A DNA stretch of 64,000 nt from RPQJ01 sp963706535 (GTDB lineage: Bacteria; Pseudomonadota; Gammaproteobacteria; Steroidobacterales; Steroidobacteraceae). The notes under the pieces were generated by a model. The model had not been told where the DNA came from and did not search any database. It saw only the letters and a program-made list of their open reading frames with translations. The position numbers were made by a program, and so were the translations under genes. This document shows, in pieces, positions 53,028 to 62,269 of this stretch (positions are counted from its first letter, which is position 1; the number at the start of each line of letters is the position of its first letter). The stretch lies in the NCBI GenBank assembly GCA_963706535.1, contig CAVPMU010000010.1, positions 65,498-129,497 of the forward strand. The letters run 5' to 3'.

Positions 53028-54336
53028 GGACTCGCGTGACAATAACTTGACCATCATGGGCGGACGTGCTTTAAGCGGTTGTGGCAGACGCCTCTGCGAT
53101 ACGACAGATCAAGACGCGCTATCGGACGCTGGCGCCGTTGATGGATGAGCGTCTGCGTCGGCAATGGGCGGCGAGCGAAGCGCAGAGCTTCGGTCGCGGC
53201 GGCGTGAGCGCGGTGAGTCGTGCGACAGGGATGTCGCGCAATACGGTGCGTCGCGGCCTGGCCGAGACGGCCTTGCGCAAGGGTCAGCGGAAGGCGCGGC
53301 TCGACACACGCATCCGGCGTCCCGGGGGCGGGCGCAAGGCGCTGACCGAGTCGGACCCAGGGTTGTGGCCGGCGCTCGAAGCGTTGGTCGAACCGATGAG
53401 TCGCGGCGACCGGCGCTCGCCGCTGCGCTGGACCTGCAAGAGCACCGTGCAGTTGGCCACCGAACTGACCCGGCAGGCGCACCCGATCAGCCCATGGACG
53501 GTCGGCGGCTTGCTGAAAGCGGCCGGCTACAGCCTGCAGAGCAACCGCAAGACCCAGGAAGGCAGTTCGCACCCGGATCGCAACGCGCAGTTCGAGTACA
53601 TCAACGCGGCGGTGGAACGCTTTCAGCAACGCCAACAGCCGGTGATCTCGGTGGACACGAAGAAGAAGGAATTGATCGGGCAATTTACCAATCGCGGCCA
53701 GGAGTGGCGGCCGAAAGGTGAGCCCGAAGAAGTCCGCGTACACGACTTCATGGACAAGACGCTCGGCAAGGCGATTCCCTACGGCGTCTACGATCTGAAC
53801 GAAAATGAGGGCTGGGTCAGCGTCGGCATCAATCACGACACGGCCCGCTTTGCGGTACAGGCCATCACCCGCTGGTGGCACAAGATGGGCGCCAAGCGCC
53901 ATCCGCGCGCCCGCGAGTTGCTGATCATGGCCGACGGCGGCGGCAGCAACGGCAGCCGCTGCCGGTTGTGGAAAGTGGCCCTGCAGGATCTGGCCAGTGA
54001 GCTCGGCATGCCCATTCACGTCAGCCATTTTCCGCCCGGCACCAGCAAGTGGAACAAGATCGAACATCGCATGTTCTGCCACATCACCCAGAACTGGCGC
54101 GGCCGCCCGCTCATCAGTCACGAGGTCATCGTCAACCTGATCGCCGCGGTGACCACGCGCACCGGTCTGAAGATCCGCGCCGAACTCGATCGAGGCCGCT
54201 ACCCGTCCGGCCTCAAGGTGACGGCGGCCGAGTTTGAAACCCTGCGTCTCAAGCCTCAGGCCTTTCATGGCGACTGGAACTACGCGTTGCTCCCGAAGCG
54301 CAACACAAAATGATCAAATTATTGTCACGCGAGTCC
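53028..54336 (+). mobile_element. ISAzo13-family insertion sequence, complete
   Basis: 1309 bases bounded by perfect 18-base inverted repeats: GGACTCGCGTGACAATAA at 53028-53045 and its complement at 54319-54336. TAA flanks both ends (53025-53027 and 54337-54339) as the target duplication. The single transposase gene is intact, so the element may still be active. Confidence 0.92.
53081..54313 (+). CDS. ISAzo13-family transposase
   Basis: A 410-residue transposase beginning at GTG 53081. An N-terminal helix-turn-helix (RGGVSAVSRATGMSRNTVRRGL) is followed by a DDE core: VISVDTKKKELIGQF with the first Asp, LLIMADGGGSNGSR with the second, and PGTSKWNKIEHRMFCHI with the Glu. These match ISAzo13 transposases in order. 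It catalyses cut-and-paste movement of the IS. Confidence 0.93.
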   Translation: MADASAIRQIKTRYRTLAPLMDERLRRQWAASEAQSFGRGGVSAVSRATGMSRNTVRRGLAETALRKGQRKARLDTRIRRPGGGRKALTESDPGLWPALEALVEPMSRGDRRSPLRWTCKSTVQLATELTRQAHPISPWTVGGLLKAAGYSLQSNRKTQEGSSHPDRNAQFEYINAAVERFQQRQQPVISVDTKKKELIGQFTNRGQEWRPKGEPEEVRVHDFMDKTLGKAIPYGVYDLNENEGWVSVGINHDTARFAVQAITRWWHKMGAKRHPRARELLIMADGGGSNGSRCRLWKVALQDLASELGMPIHVSHFPPGTSKWNKIEHRMFCHITQNWRGRPLISHEVIVNLIAAVTTRTGLKIRAELDRGRYPSGLKVTAAEFETLRLKPQAFHGDWNYALLPKRNTK

Positions 54337-54339
54337 TAA

Positions 54340-54700
54340 GAGATCGCAACTCGGCGCGTCGCTCCACCGTCATGGATGCACCGCGCATCTGCCACGCCCG
54401 CCAATTTGCAGCGTTCCCACGGATCGTGCCGGCCCCGGCGTCGTGACGGTCCCAGGAGACCCGACCGGAGAGCGGATGCCGTTCGACCGACGGTTCCATC
54501 TCCCACCGCCGCTCCGATGTCATCAACAGGAGAGCGCTTCGGATTCGGCTGCGGGTCGATCGCGCAGCAGCGTCACGCGCCGACCTGGCTTAAGTGCTTG
54601 GTCGACTGCAGCCCTGACTCCCGTGGAGTGCGGACGCCGCGTGGCAGGGTCAGGCCGCGACCCGAGCGGGAAACGTGAGGATCGATATCCGGTCACTAGT
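54340..54700. other. Gap between two insertion sequences
   Basis: About 360 bases with no gene supported by composition or homology. GATATCCGGT at 54685-54694, just before the IS4-like element, repeats at 56015-56024 just after it. Confidence 0.4.
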
Positions 54701-56009
54701 GTCCGACACGTTTAGGAGCGGACGAGTTTTTGGCCTGCATTTTCATGGGGTTGAAGAGGTTTCCAGGTGTTAACGACTTGAACGACGGAGGCGTAAAACG
54801 GCAGGCTTTCCGGATTTATCCGGGAGACGTCGATGTACGCAGGCAAGCTGGTGTTTGCCCAAGTGATGGAGTGCGCACCGTGGCACACCTTCCGTCGACT
54901 GGTCGCCAAGTATGGCGCCGACTTCAACGTCCGCAGCTTCAGTTGCCTGGACCAGTTCGTCAGCATGGCGTTCGCGCAGATTACTTATCGGGAGAGTCTG
55001 CGGGACATCGAAGCGTGCCTGGCGGCACATGCGACCAAGGCCTATCACTTGGGCCTGCGTGGCAACTTCACGCGCAGCAACCTGGCCGATGCCAACGAGC
55101 GCTGCGATTGGCGCCTGCACTGCGAGTTTGCGCAAGCACTGATACGGATCGCGCGCCGACTGTACGCCACCGAGCCCTTGGGCCTGGAGCTGGACAACAC
55201 GGTCTATGCGCTGGACTCCACCACCATCGATCTGTGCCTGACGCTGTTTCCATGGGCACCGTTTCGCTCGACCAAGGCAGCCATCAAGCTGCATACGCTG
55301 CTGGACCTGCGCGGCAACATTCCCAGTTTTATCCATATTTCCGACGGCAAACTGCACGATGTCAACGTGCTGGATCTGTTGATCCCGGAGGCCGGCGCCT
55401 TCTACGTGATGGATCGGGGCTACCTGGATTTTTCTCGTCTGTACCGAATGCATCAGAGCGGCGGGTTCTTCGTGACCCGCGCCAAGCGCAACATGAACTT
55501 CCGGCGCGAACAGTCCGCGCCTATCGACCGCAGTGCGGGGCTGGTCTGCGATCAACGCGTGAGGCTCAACAACTACTACGCCGCGCACGACTACCCGGGG
55601 CCGTTGCGCCGGGTCCGCTACAAAGACCCGATAACCGAGAAGTCGCTGGTGTTTCTGACCAATCATTTCGGCATTCCAGCTCTGAGCGTCTGCGCGTTGT
55701 ACAAGAGCCGCTGGCAGGTCGTGCTGTTCTTCAAATGGATCAAGCAGCACCTGCGGATCAAGCGATTCTTCGGCACTTCCGAAAACGCAGTGAAGAGCCA
55801 GGTATGGATCGCCGTCGCCACCTACGTGCTGGTGGCAATCGTCCGCAAGCGCCTGAAGCTGGATTTGTCGTTGCATACGATGTTGCAGGTTTTGAGCGTC
55901 ACGCCTTTCGAGAAAATCCCGCTAATTCAGCTGTTTTCTGACATCGAGGAGAATCCGGAAGTGACCACCGCAGCTAACCAACTGATATTGCTATGAAACC
56001 TGTCGGACG
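54701..56009 (+). mobile_element. IS4-family insertion sequence
   Basis: 1309 bases with imperfect inverted repeats TGTCCGACACGTTT (54701-54714) and AAACCTGTCGGACG (55996-56009), which agree at 12 of 14 positions. CTAG flanks both ends (54697-54700, 56010-56013). The transposase gene is intact. The target also lies within a near-palindrome, so the duplication could be read slightly differently. Confidence 0.85.
54833..55996 (+). CDS. IS4-family transposase
   Basis: A 387-residue DDE transposase. It starts with MYAGKLVFAQVMECAPWHTF, and has the first Asp in YALDSTTIDLCL, the second in FYVMDRGYLDFSRLY and the IS4 signature YKSRWQVVLFFKWIKQHLRIKRFFG, which holds the Glu region (here K where many have E). 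The substitution near the signature is common in this subgroup but merits an alignment. Its stop codon touches the right inverted repeat. Confidence 0.9.
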   Translation: MYAGKLVFAQVMECAPWHTFRRLVAKYGADFNVRSFSCLDQFVSMAFAQITYRESLRDIEACLAAHATKAYHLGLRGNFTRSNLADANERCDWRLHCEFAQALIRIARRLYATEPLGLELDNTVYALDSTTIDLCLTLFPWAPFRSTKAAIKLHTLLDLRGNIPSFIHISDGKLHDVNVLDLLIPEAGAFYVMDRGYLDFSRLYRMHQSGGFFVTRAKRNMNFRREQSAPIDRSAGLVCDQRVRLNNYYAAHDYPGPLRRVRYKDPITEKSLVFLTNHFGIPALSVCALYKSRWQVVLFFKWIKQHLRIKRFFGTSENAVKSQVWIAVATYVLVAIVRKRLKLDLSLHTMLQVLSVTPFEKIPLIQLFSDIEENPEVTTAANQLILL

Positions 56010-56084
56010 CTAGTGATATCCGGTAGAAGTATGCGAAGTGCCTGGAGAAGATGATTGCGAGAAGGGACGCGTGAGGTGACTGCG

Positions 56085-56423
56085 ATGAGACAGACAAAGT
56101 TCGGTGCGATGGCGCTGCTGGTCAGCGTCCTGCTGATACTCAGCTTCTGCTCGCGCAACAGTCCGGGGCCGCTCGAGGGCAAGTGGCAGGTGTCGGGCAT
56201 CGTGCCGATGGTCGTCGAGTTTCGGGATGGCGAGAGCGAGTCGTTCGGGGTCATCGAGAAGGTCACGTACGAGGTGCGTGGCAATGACGCGATCGTTCAT
56301 TCCGAGAGCGGACTCGGTAAGGGGGTGGCCGTGCGCTATACGATGACCGGGCCGGACTCGGCGCGGGCGGAATTCGGGACGTTGACTCGGATCAAACAGT
56401 CGAGCCGACAGTCGAGGAGATGA
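56085..56423 (+). CDS. Small predicted lipoprotein
   Basis: A 112-residue protein with a lipoprotein signal (ALLVSVLLILSFC, Cys about 23) and a mature part that begins RNSPGPLEGKWQVSGIVPMVVEF. The G-KW pattern and the beta-rich body resemble small lipoproteins with a lipocalin-like domain. Function unknown. It ends one base before the nuclease gene, so both probably lie in one transcript. Confidence 0.65.
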   Translation: MRQTKFGAMALLVSVLLILSFCSRNSPGPLEGKWQVSGIVPMVVEFRDGESESFGVIEKVTYEVRGNDAIVHSESGLGKGVAVRYTMTGPDSARAEFGTLTRIKQSSRQSRR

Positions 56424-57053
56424 CATGACCACCATGGCGCGGGCGATCCGATCTTTCGTGGATGCGGCGGGTGGACCCGTGACCTCGGAGCAGATCCGGC
56501 GGCACATCGAGAGTAAGTATGCAGGGCAGTGGCAACCGAGGACGCTGCAGGCGCACCTCTATGCATGTTCGGTCAACAATCCCAAGGCGTACGTGCACCA
56601 TCCGTCGGCGGAGCGATTTCTGTACAAGCGGTCGGACGGCGCGTTCGAGATCTACGCGGAGCAGCTGCACGGTGCCAATGAGTGGGCGCCTACTGAGGGC
56701 GAGGATGAAGAGCAGGGCCTCGAGGGGATGATCGAGGCATCGATCAGCCTCGAGCGAGACATCGAGGACCACCTGGTGCACTGCCTCAATGACATTGAGA
56801 AGGGGCTGACGCTGATAGGCCGGCAAGTGATCATCGATGTCGGGCGAATCGATATCCTGGCACAGGATGCCACGGGTCAGCGTGTCGTGATCGAAGTGAA
56901 AGTGGGCGAGGGCAAGGACTCCTCTGTCGGCCAGATCGCACGTTATCTCGGCTGGTATGCGCGTGCGGACGGAAGGCCCGCGCGCGGCATCCTGATCGCG
57001 GCGGAATTTCCCGAGGGCGTTCGCTATGCCGCCACTGCGGTCCCGAACCTTAG

Positions 57054-59069
57054 CCGATCTTCGCCGATTCGCTGATGGACTGAGCGGATTTCGTGGCTAA
57101 GCGGGCTGCGCGGGCATTGATTGGGCGGGGTTTTTCAGGGCGTCGCGCGGCGCACAGGGCTGTAGTGAAGACCTTGCTTCTGGTCAGCCGATGTGGCGCG
57201 CGGATAATGTCGTTCTGCAATGTTTCTGCGCGCCACGACCCGCAAGAAGGATGGCAAGGTTCACCGCTATTTCTCGGTGGTGGAGAACCGCCGCGTCGCG
57301 GGTGGCCGGGTGGTGCAACGCCATGTGCTGTATCTGGGCGAGATCAACTCCTCGCAAGAACTGGCTTGGCGGCGCTCGATCGAAGTGATCGAAGAGGGCG
57401 TCGATGCGCCGCGCACTGTGGCGCTGTTTCCCGAGGATCGGATGGAGGGTCTGCTGCCCGACGCCTCGATCGTGACGGTAAAGCTTTCGGGAATGCGGCT
57501 GCGACATCCGCGGCAGTGGGGTGCGTGCTGGCTGGCGCTGAGTCTTTGGCAGCAGCTGGGGCTGCATGAGTTCTTCGCCGCTCGACTGCCGCGCTCCCGT
57601 AAAGGCACGCGCTGGGACGGCGTGCTGTGCGTGCTGGTGACGTATCGGCTGATCAGCCCGGGCAGCGAGTGGCGGCTGCACCGGGAGTGGTTTGGGCGCA
57701 CGGCGCTCTGCGATCTGCTCGGCGCAGATGCGGGCTGGGCCGATCCGCACGTGCTGTATCGGTGTCACGATCGGCTGCTCGAGCACAAGCGCGCGCTGTT
57801 CACGCATCTGACCGAGCGCTGGCGCGACCTGTTCAATGCCTGCTACGAGGTGCTGCTGTACGACCTGACGAGCACGTACTTCGAGTCCGATCCGCCGCTC
57901 GACGAGGACGACAAACGCCGTCACGGTTACTCGCGCGATCACCGTCCCGACTGCGTGCAGATCGTGATCGCGCTGATCGTGACGCCCGACGGGCTGCCGA
58001 TCGCCTACGAAGTGCTGCCCGGCAACACCGGCGATGCCACGACGCTGCGCGCGTTCCTGGCGAAGATCGAGCATCAGTACGGTCGCGCCCAGCGCATCTG
58101 GTGCATGGATCGCGGGATCCCGACCGAGGCGGTGCTCGCCGAGATGCGCGCCAGCGACCCGCCGATCCAGTACCTGGTCGGCACGCCAAAGGGCCGGCTC
58201 AATCGGCTCGAAGCGGCGCTGCTGCTGAAGCCCTGGCGCGAGGCGCGAGCCGGTGTGAAGGTCAAGCTCCTGCCCGAAGACGGCGAGCTGTACGTCTACG
58301 CCGAGAGCCACGATCGCATCGCCAAGGAGCGCTCGATGCGCCGACGCTTGCTGAAATGGCTGTGGGCCCGTCTGGCGCAGCTGCAGGCGATGACGCTGAC
58401 CCGCGATGCGCTGCTGATGAAGCTCGGCAGTGCGCAGAGCAAGGCACCCGCCGCGTGGCGAGTGATCGACGTGCGGGTCGATGAGCAGCACGCCACGTTC
58501 ACGTATCGTCTGAATCGCGCCAAGCTCAAGCAGGTCCGGCGTCGCGAGGGGCGCTACCTGCTGCGCACCAACTTGACCGAGACCGATCCGGTGAAGCTGT
58601 GGAACACCTACCTGCAGCTGGTGCAGGTCGAAGCCGCGTTCCGCACGCTGAAGGGCGATCTGGCCATCCGCCCGATCTTCCATCAGCTCGAGTCACGCAT
58701 CGAAGCGCACGTGTTCGTCGCCTTCCTCGCCTACTGCCTGTACATCACGCTGACTCGACAACTGGCAGCGCAGGCCCCGGGGCTCACCGCGCGCAGTGCG
58801 CTGGAGAAGTTCGCCGCCGTGCAAATGGTCGACGTGCATCTGCCGACCACCGACGGGCGCGAGCTGATCCTGACGCGCTACAGCGAGCCCGAACCGGATC
58901 TGCAGCTGTTGCTCGACCGCCTGCAGCTCGTCTTGCCCGCACAACCCAAGCCGCGTATCACCCGCGCCGAACTCTCCACCGCCACCGCCGTGTAGTGAAG
59001 ACCCTCAGGCTCTGCCCACGCAGAATCAATCACTTGCCTTCGACCAAAGCCCGAATCGGCGAAGATCGG
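57054..59069 (+). mobile_element. IS1634-family insertion sequence
   Basis: 2016 bases with perfect 18-base inverted repeats: CCGATCTTCGCCGATTCG at 57054-57071 and its complement at 59052-59069. TTAG flanks both sides (57050-57053, 59070-59073) as the target duplication. The transposase is full length, so insertion into the nuclease gene is probably recent. Confidence 0.93.
57220..58995 (+). CDS. IS1634-family transposase
   Basis: A 591-residue DDE transposase. It begins MFLRATTRKKDGKVHRYFSV, typical of IS1634. The core has LLYDLTSTYFESDP (first Asp), IWCMDRGIPTEAVLAEM (second) and the Glu in LVQVEAAFRTLKGDLAIRPIFHQ. It moves the IS that carries it. Confidence 0.93.
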   Translation: MFLRATTRKKDGKVHRYFSVVENRRVAGGRVVQRHVLYLGEINSSQELAWRRSIEVIEEGVDAPRTVALFPEDRMEGLLPDASIVTVKLSGMRLRHPRQWGACWLALSLWQQLGLHEFFAARLPRSRKGTRWDGVLCVLVTYRLISPGSEWRLHREWFGRTALCDLLGADAGWADPHVLYRCHDRLLEHKRALFTHLTERWRDLFNACYEVLLYDLTSTYFESDPPLDEDDKRRHGYSRDHRPDCVQIVIALIVTPDGLPIAYEVLPGNTGDATTLRAFLAKIEHQYGRAQRIWCMDRGIPTEAVLAEMRASDPPIQYLVGTPKGRLNRLEAALLLKPWREARAGVKVKLLPEDGELYVYAESHDRIAKERSMRRRLLKWLWARLAQLQAMTLTRDALLMKLGSAQSKAPAAWRVIDVRVDEQHATFTYRLNRAKLKQVRRREGRYLLRTNLTETDPVKLWNTYLQLVQVEAAFRTLKGDLAIRPIFHQLESRIEAHVFVAFLAYCLYITLTRQLAAQAPGLTARSALEKFAAVQMVDVHLPTTDGRELILTRYSEPEPDLQLLLDRLQLVLPAQPKPRITRAELSTATAV

Positions 59070-59129
59070 TTAGCCTGATCGCGTATCGAGTGCAGTTCTC
59101 GTTCGAAAAGGCATCGATCTGAGCGCTCG

Positions 59130-59273
59130 ATGATGGACTACGAGGAACTCAAGGAGCGGTATCGGGCGGAGCGGGACGGGTATCTGATGAACCTGTCGTT
59201 GCGGGTGCATCGGGCGCTGTCGTGCTGCCACCGGGCCGGGCAGCTCGCGCGGGGTGACGGGCTCATCGGGTGA
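59130..59273 (+). pseudogene. Truncated paralogue of the HEPN-like gene at 61610
   Basis: The 47 codons read MMDYEELKERYRAERDGYLM, then NLSLRVHRALSCCHRAGQLA and RGDGLIG. The first about 40 residues match the start of the 219-residue protein at 61610-62269 (MDYERLKTRHRAERDAW, then SLSLRVHRALSWLTRAEQLAG), after which the frame ends. It lies a few bases after the restored nuclease gene, so a nuclease/HEPN pair may once have stood here. Confidence 0.7.
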
Positions 59274-59671
59274 GCCCCTGCACCACTAAAGTCGTGTTGG
59301 GGGGATGCCAGAGACTGGATCCAAATGCCTCGAACTGTGACGGGGGTCAGGTTCAGCCGGGGGTATTGGTGGTTCAATTGGACCACGCGCAAGGGAGGGC
59401 AAACTGGACGGACACATGGAGGTGTGTCCGAGGGGTGAGAGTTTGCCTGCGCGACCATGTGCGGCTCCGTGGGTGCAGTGTCAAAGAAGGAAGAAGAAAT
59501 GTGGACGACGACAAGCGCACCAGGTCGATCACATGAGTCTGGAGCGGCCGGACATGCGGAATGCGAAGGATTCGGAGGAGTTCTGATTGAACACGGGTCC
59601 GACGTGCGTCCGGACGTTCTGTCGCCGGCACTATGCCTGGTCTGAGGTGTACGGCCTGATTGGGGGTGTTC
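59274..59671. other. Gene-poor stretch before the RDD-domain gene
   Basis: About 400 bases with no credible gene on either strand and no clear repeat. It may hold the decayed remainder of the truncated gene and the promoter of the RDD gene. Confidence 0.4.
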
Positions 59672-60781
59672 ATGTTCTGTCCGAAGTGCGGGAACGAGAT
59701 TCATAGGGCGAGCCTGTTCTGCGCCAGTTGCGGCACGCGACCTAGTGAGATGGGCGTCCCACCAACGGGTGATGCCACTCCCACGTTCGGCGCGCCGGTG
59801 ACGTCATCCGGTGAAGCATGGGTTCCGCCAGCGACTGGCAGTGCGGTGGGCACTGTCGATGACGTATATGCAGCGTTCTGGCGGCGCATGGTGGCCGCGG
59901 TCCTCGATTCGGTAGTCCTGTGGCTGGGTATGGTGATCATCGTCGTCGTAATGGCGGCAATCGGCTCGGGCGACGGGGAGGGCGGCGCACTGGTCTTCCC
60001 AATCTCGCTCGCGGGTGCATGGCTGTACTCGGCGCTCATGGAGAGTTCGAGTCGCCAGGCCACGCTCGGCAAGTTGGCGTTGGGGATCAAGGTGTCGGAT
60101 CTGAACGGTCAGCGCATCGGCTTCGGGCGAGCCACGGGGCGACACTTCGGCAAGTTGATTTCGTCCATCACACTCTGCATCGGCTATGTGATGGCCGGGT
60201 TCACCCGGCGCCGCCAAGCCCTGCACGACAAGATCGCGGGAACACTGGTCGTGACGCAGACCGCGAACGCGGAGCAGGTCGCGACAGCTCCGTTCGCGCC
60301 AAAGGTCGCGGGCTGGGCGGTCGTGCTGCTGGTTCTGGTGGGCGTTGGAATTCCGGGCATAGGCGTGCTGGCCGCCATCGCCATTCCGGCTTACCAGGAC
60401 TACACAATCCGGGCGCAGGTCGCTGACGGCCTCACGTCGGCGGCGGAGTACAAAGCGGCCGTGGCCGAGGCCGCTGCGAGCGGTCTGGATTGGCAAGAGA
60501 TCACCTCCGAGGCGCTCGGTCTCGAGACACAGGCATCCTCGCAGTACCTCGTGTCAATCGAGGTGATCGTGGGTGCGGTCGTGCTGACGTTCGGCGATGC
60601 TGCTAACACCAACCTCTCGGGAAGGCAGCTGGTCCTGGTGCCGGGTCTTTCCGAGAGTGGTGACCTGGTCTGGGTATGTGGCGAGAGCGCCGCGCCCGAT
60701 GGCGTGGACCTCGTGATCGAGGACCACGAGCAGTACACCGATGTGGAGTCGAAATACCTGCCGACGTCGTGCCGATCCTGA
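59672..60781 (+). CDS. Zinc-ribbon / RDD-domain / pilin-like fusion protein
   Basis: A 369-residue membrane protein with three parts. A zinc ribbon at 1-25 has paired cysteines (MFCPKCGNEIHRASLFCASCG). An RDD domain at about 65-200 has three helices and VYAAFWRRMVAAVLDSVVLWLG at its start. A C-terminal part at about 215-369 begins GVGIPGIGVLAAIAIPAYQDY, which resembles the N-terminal helix of a type IV pilin; its usual prepilin leader is absent. The function is unknown; RDD proteins are often transport-related. Start chosen at ATG 59672, preceded by GGGGG. Confidence 0.75.
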   Translation: MFCPKCGNEIHRASLFCASCGTRPSEMGVPPTGDATPTFGAPVTSSGEAWVPPATGSAVGTVDDVYAAFWRRMVAAVLDSVVLWLGMVIIVVVMAAIGSGDGEGGALVFPISLAGAWLYSALMESSSRQATLGKLALGIKVSDLNGQRIGFGRATGRHFGKLISSITLCIGYVMAGFTRRRQALHDKIAGTLVVTQTANAEQVATAPFAPKVAGWAVVLLVLVGVGIPGIGVLAAIAIPAYQDYTIRAQVADGLTSAAEYKAAVAEAAASGLDWQEITSEALGLETQASSQYLVSIEVIVGAVVLTFGDAANTNLSGRQLVLVPGLSESGDLVWVCGESAAPDGVDLVIEDHEQYTDVESKYLPTSCRS

Positions 60782-60832
60782 CGAACGTTGCGGATATGAA
60801 GTGAACGAGCCCACTCAAGGGAGCGTGATGCG

Positions 60833-61237
60833 ATGAACTGGTATCTCGAGGCACTCAAGAAATACGCAACGTTCGAGGGCCGTGCGCGGCGTAAGGAGTA
60901 CTGGTTCTTCGCGCTGTTCAATGCCATTGCGGTCATGTTCCTGGCGTTCATCGATGGCATGGCGGGTACATTTAGCGAGGAGGTCGGGCTCGGCTTGCTG
61001 AGCGGTCTCTACCTTTTCGCCACCGTGCTGCCGGTTATCGCCGTTACCGTGCGACGCCTGCATGACACGGATCGCAGCGGCTGGTGGTTCCTGATCGGCT
61101 TCATACCGGTGATCGGATTCATCGTGGTACTGGTCTTTACGTTGCTCGATGGCACCGCCGGTCACAACAAGTACGGGCCAAATCCGAAGGGGGAGCTGGG
61201 CGCGGGTACGCCATCGCCGATGGTGGTGCGCAATTAA
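60833..61237 (+). CDS. DUF805 family membrane protein
   Basis: A 134-residue membrane protein of the DUF805 family, recognised by NWYLEALKKYATFEGRARRKEYWFF at the start and VRRLHDTDRSGWWFLIGFIPVIG in the middle. It has four hydrophobic helices. The role is not known. It lies 51 bases after the RDD gene in the same direction and has a GGGAG ribosome site. Confidence 0.9.
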   Translation: MNWYLEALKKYATFEGRARRKEYWFFALFNAIAVMFLAFIDGMAGTFSEEVGLGLLSGLYLFATVLPVIAVTVRRLHDTDRSGWWFLIGFIPVIGFIVVLVFTLLDGTAGHNKYGPNPKGELGAGTPSPMVVRN

Positions 61238-61609
61238 AGCCAAACATCATGCGTGCTTTGCGAAAGAGATGACTCCGAGCGGGCCAATGGCAGCGATCGA
61301 TTGGCCGGCGTTTGCGGTGAAGGCGGGTGAGCGAGGAGTTCCCGCCGCATGACTGAATGTCAGGAGATCCACGCGAGCGCTGGCACAGTGACGTGCGAGC
61401 TGGACCGCAGCGCGGCATGGGTGAGCTGCATGCATAGAACGCTAAGGCATGGGTGAAACGCGAAGCGACGAACGCCGGGGCATGGATGTTCCGGCCGGTC
61501 AATAGCGAGGCAGGGAAAGCGCAGCGTAATGACCGCGTCCAGTACAAGAGCGAAGCAGGAGAGCGTAGCGATGGGGCGCAGCGTCGCGGGGCAGCGGATG
61601 GATGACGGG
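61238..61609. other. Gene-free stretch before the HEPN-like gene
   Basis: About 370 bases without a reliable coding region. Several short words (GCATGG, GAAGC, GCGTAGCG) recur but no clear repeat unit or hairpin was found. Confidence 0.4.
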
Positions 61610-62269
61610 ATGGACTACGAACGACTGAAGACACGGCATCGAGCTGAGCGTGACGCATGGCATCCGAGCCTGTCGCTGCGCGTGCATCGGGCGCTGTCGT
61701 GGCTCACGCGGGCTGAGCAGTTGGCCGGGAACGACGATCCGGACGGGCAGTTCATCCTGCTGTGGATCGCGTTCAATGCGGCGTATGCGACGGACATCGA
61801 TGAGAAGTACCGGGAATCAGAGCAGCAGACGTTTCGAGGGTTCTTGGAAAAGCTGACCCAGCTCGATGCGGCGCAGAAGCGCTTCGAGAAGCTGGTGTGG
61901 GATGAGTTCCCCAAGAGCATCCGGGTGCTGCTCGAGAACAAATTCGTGTTCGCCGACTTCTGGAGATTTCAGAACGGCTCGATTCCAGAGGAGACGTGGC
62001 GAGCAAGCTTTGCGGCCGCGAACCGGGCGGCACACGTGGCGTTGGGGAGGCGGGATACGGTGACGGTGCTGTCGGTGGTGCTGGCGCGGATCTACGTGCT
62101 CAGGAACCAGCTGGTGCACGGTGGGGCGACCTGGGGTTCGTCGGTCAATCGGGAGCAACTCAGGGACTGCACGAACTTCATGGCTAAACTGGTGCCGCTC
62201 GTGATCGAGGTGATGATGGATCATCCGGAGACGTTGTGGGGGCAAGCGTGTTATCCGGTCGTCAAGTGA
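61610..62269 (+). CDS. HEPN-like protein
   Basis: A 219-residue, mostly helical protein. The motif VLRNQLVHGG (Arg 165, Asn 166, His 170) matches the RNx(3)H catalytic motif of HEPN ribonucleases, in the right position near the end of a helical bundle. The N-terminal part (about 1-60) includes SLSLRVHRALSWLTRAEQL and QFILLWIAFNAAYATD, typical of Apea-like HEPN domains. HEPN proteins commonly act as RNA-cutting toxins or defence effectors. No antitoxin is obvious next to it. Start at ATG 61610 rather than upstream starts, by comparison with the truncated copy at 59130. Confidence 0.7.
   Translation: MDYERLKTRHRAERDAWHPSLSLRVHRALSWLTRAEQLAGNDDPDGQFILLWIAFNAAYATDIDEKYRESEQQTFRGFLEKLTQLDAAQKRFEKLVWDEFPKSIRVLLENKFVFADFWRFQNGSIPEETWRASFAAANRAAHVALGRRDTVTVLSVVLARIYVLRNQLVHGGATWGSSVNREQLRDCTNFMAKLVPLVIEVMMDHPETLWGQACYPVVK

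Larger units (their letters stand above)
56425..59122 (+). pseudogene. PD-(D/E)XK nuclease gene interrupted by an IS1634 element
   Basis: The 5' part (56425-57053) and 3' part (59074-59122) are separated by an IS and a TTAG duplication. Joined, they give a 225-residue protein. Residues 1-75 look like a winged helix (FVDAAGGPVTSEQIRRHIES, then RFLYKRSDGAFEIY). Residues 105-225 look like the nuclease domain of NucS-type enzymes: Asp 143 in GRIDILAQDATG, Glu 157-x-Lys 159 in VVIEVKVG, then QIARYLGWYARADG and ILIAAEF. The restored end is AVPNLSLIAYRVQFSFE, matching the usual end of this fold. As it stands the truncated frame ends PNLSRSSPIR and loses the last strand. Confidence 0.85.
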
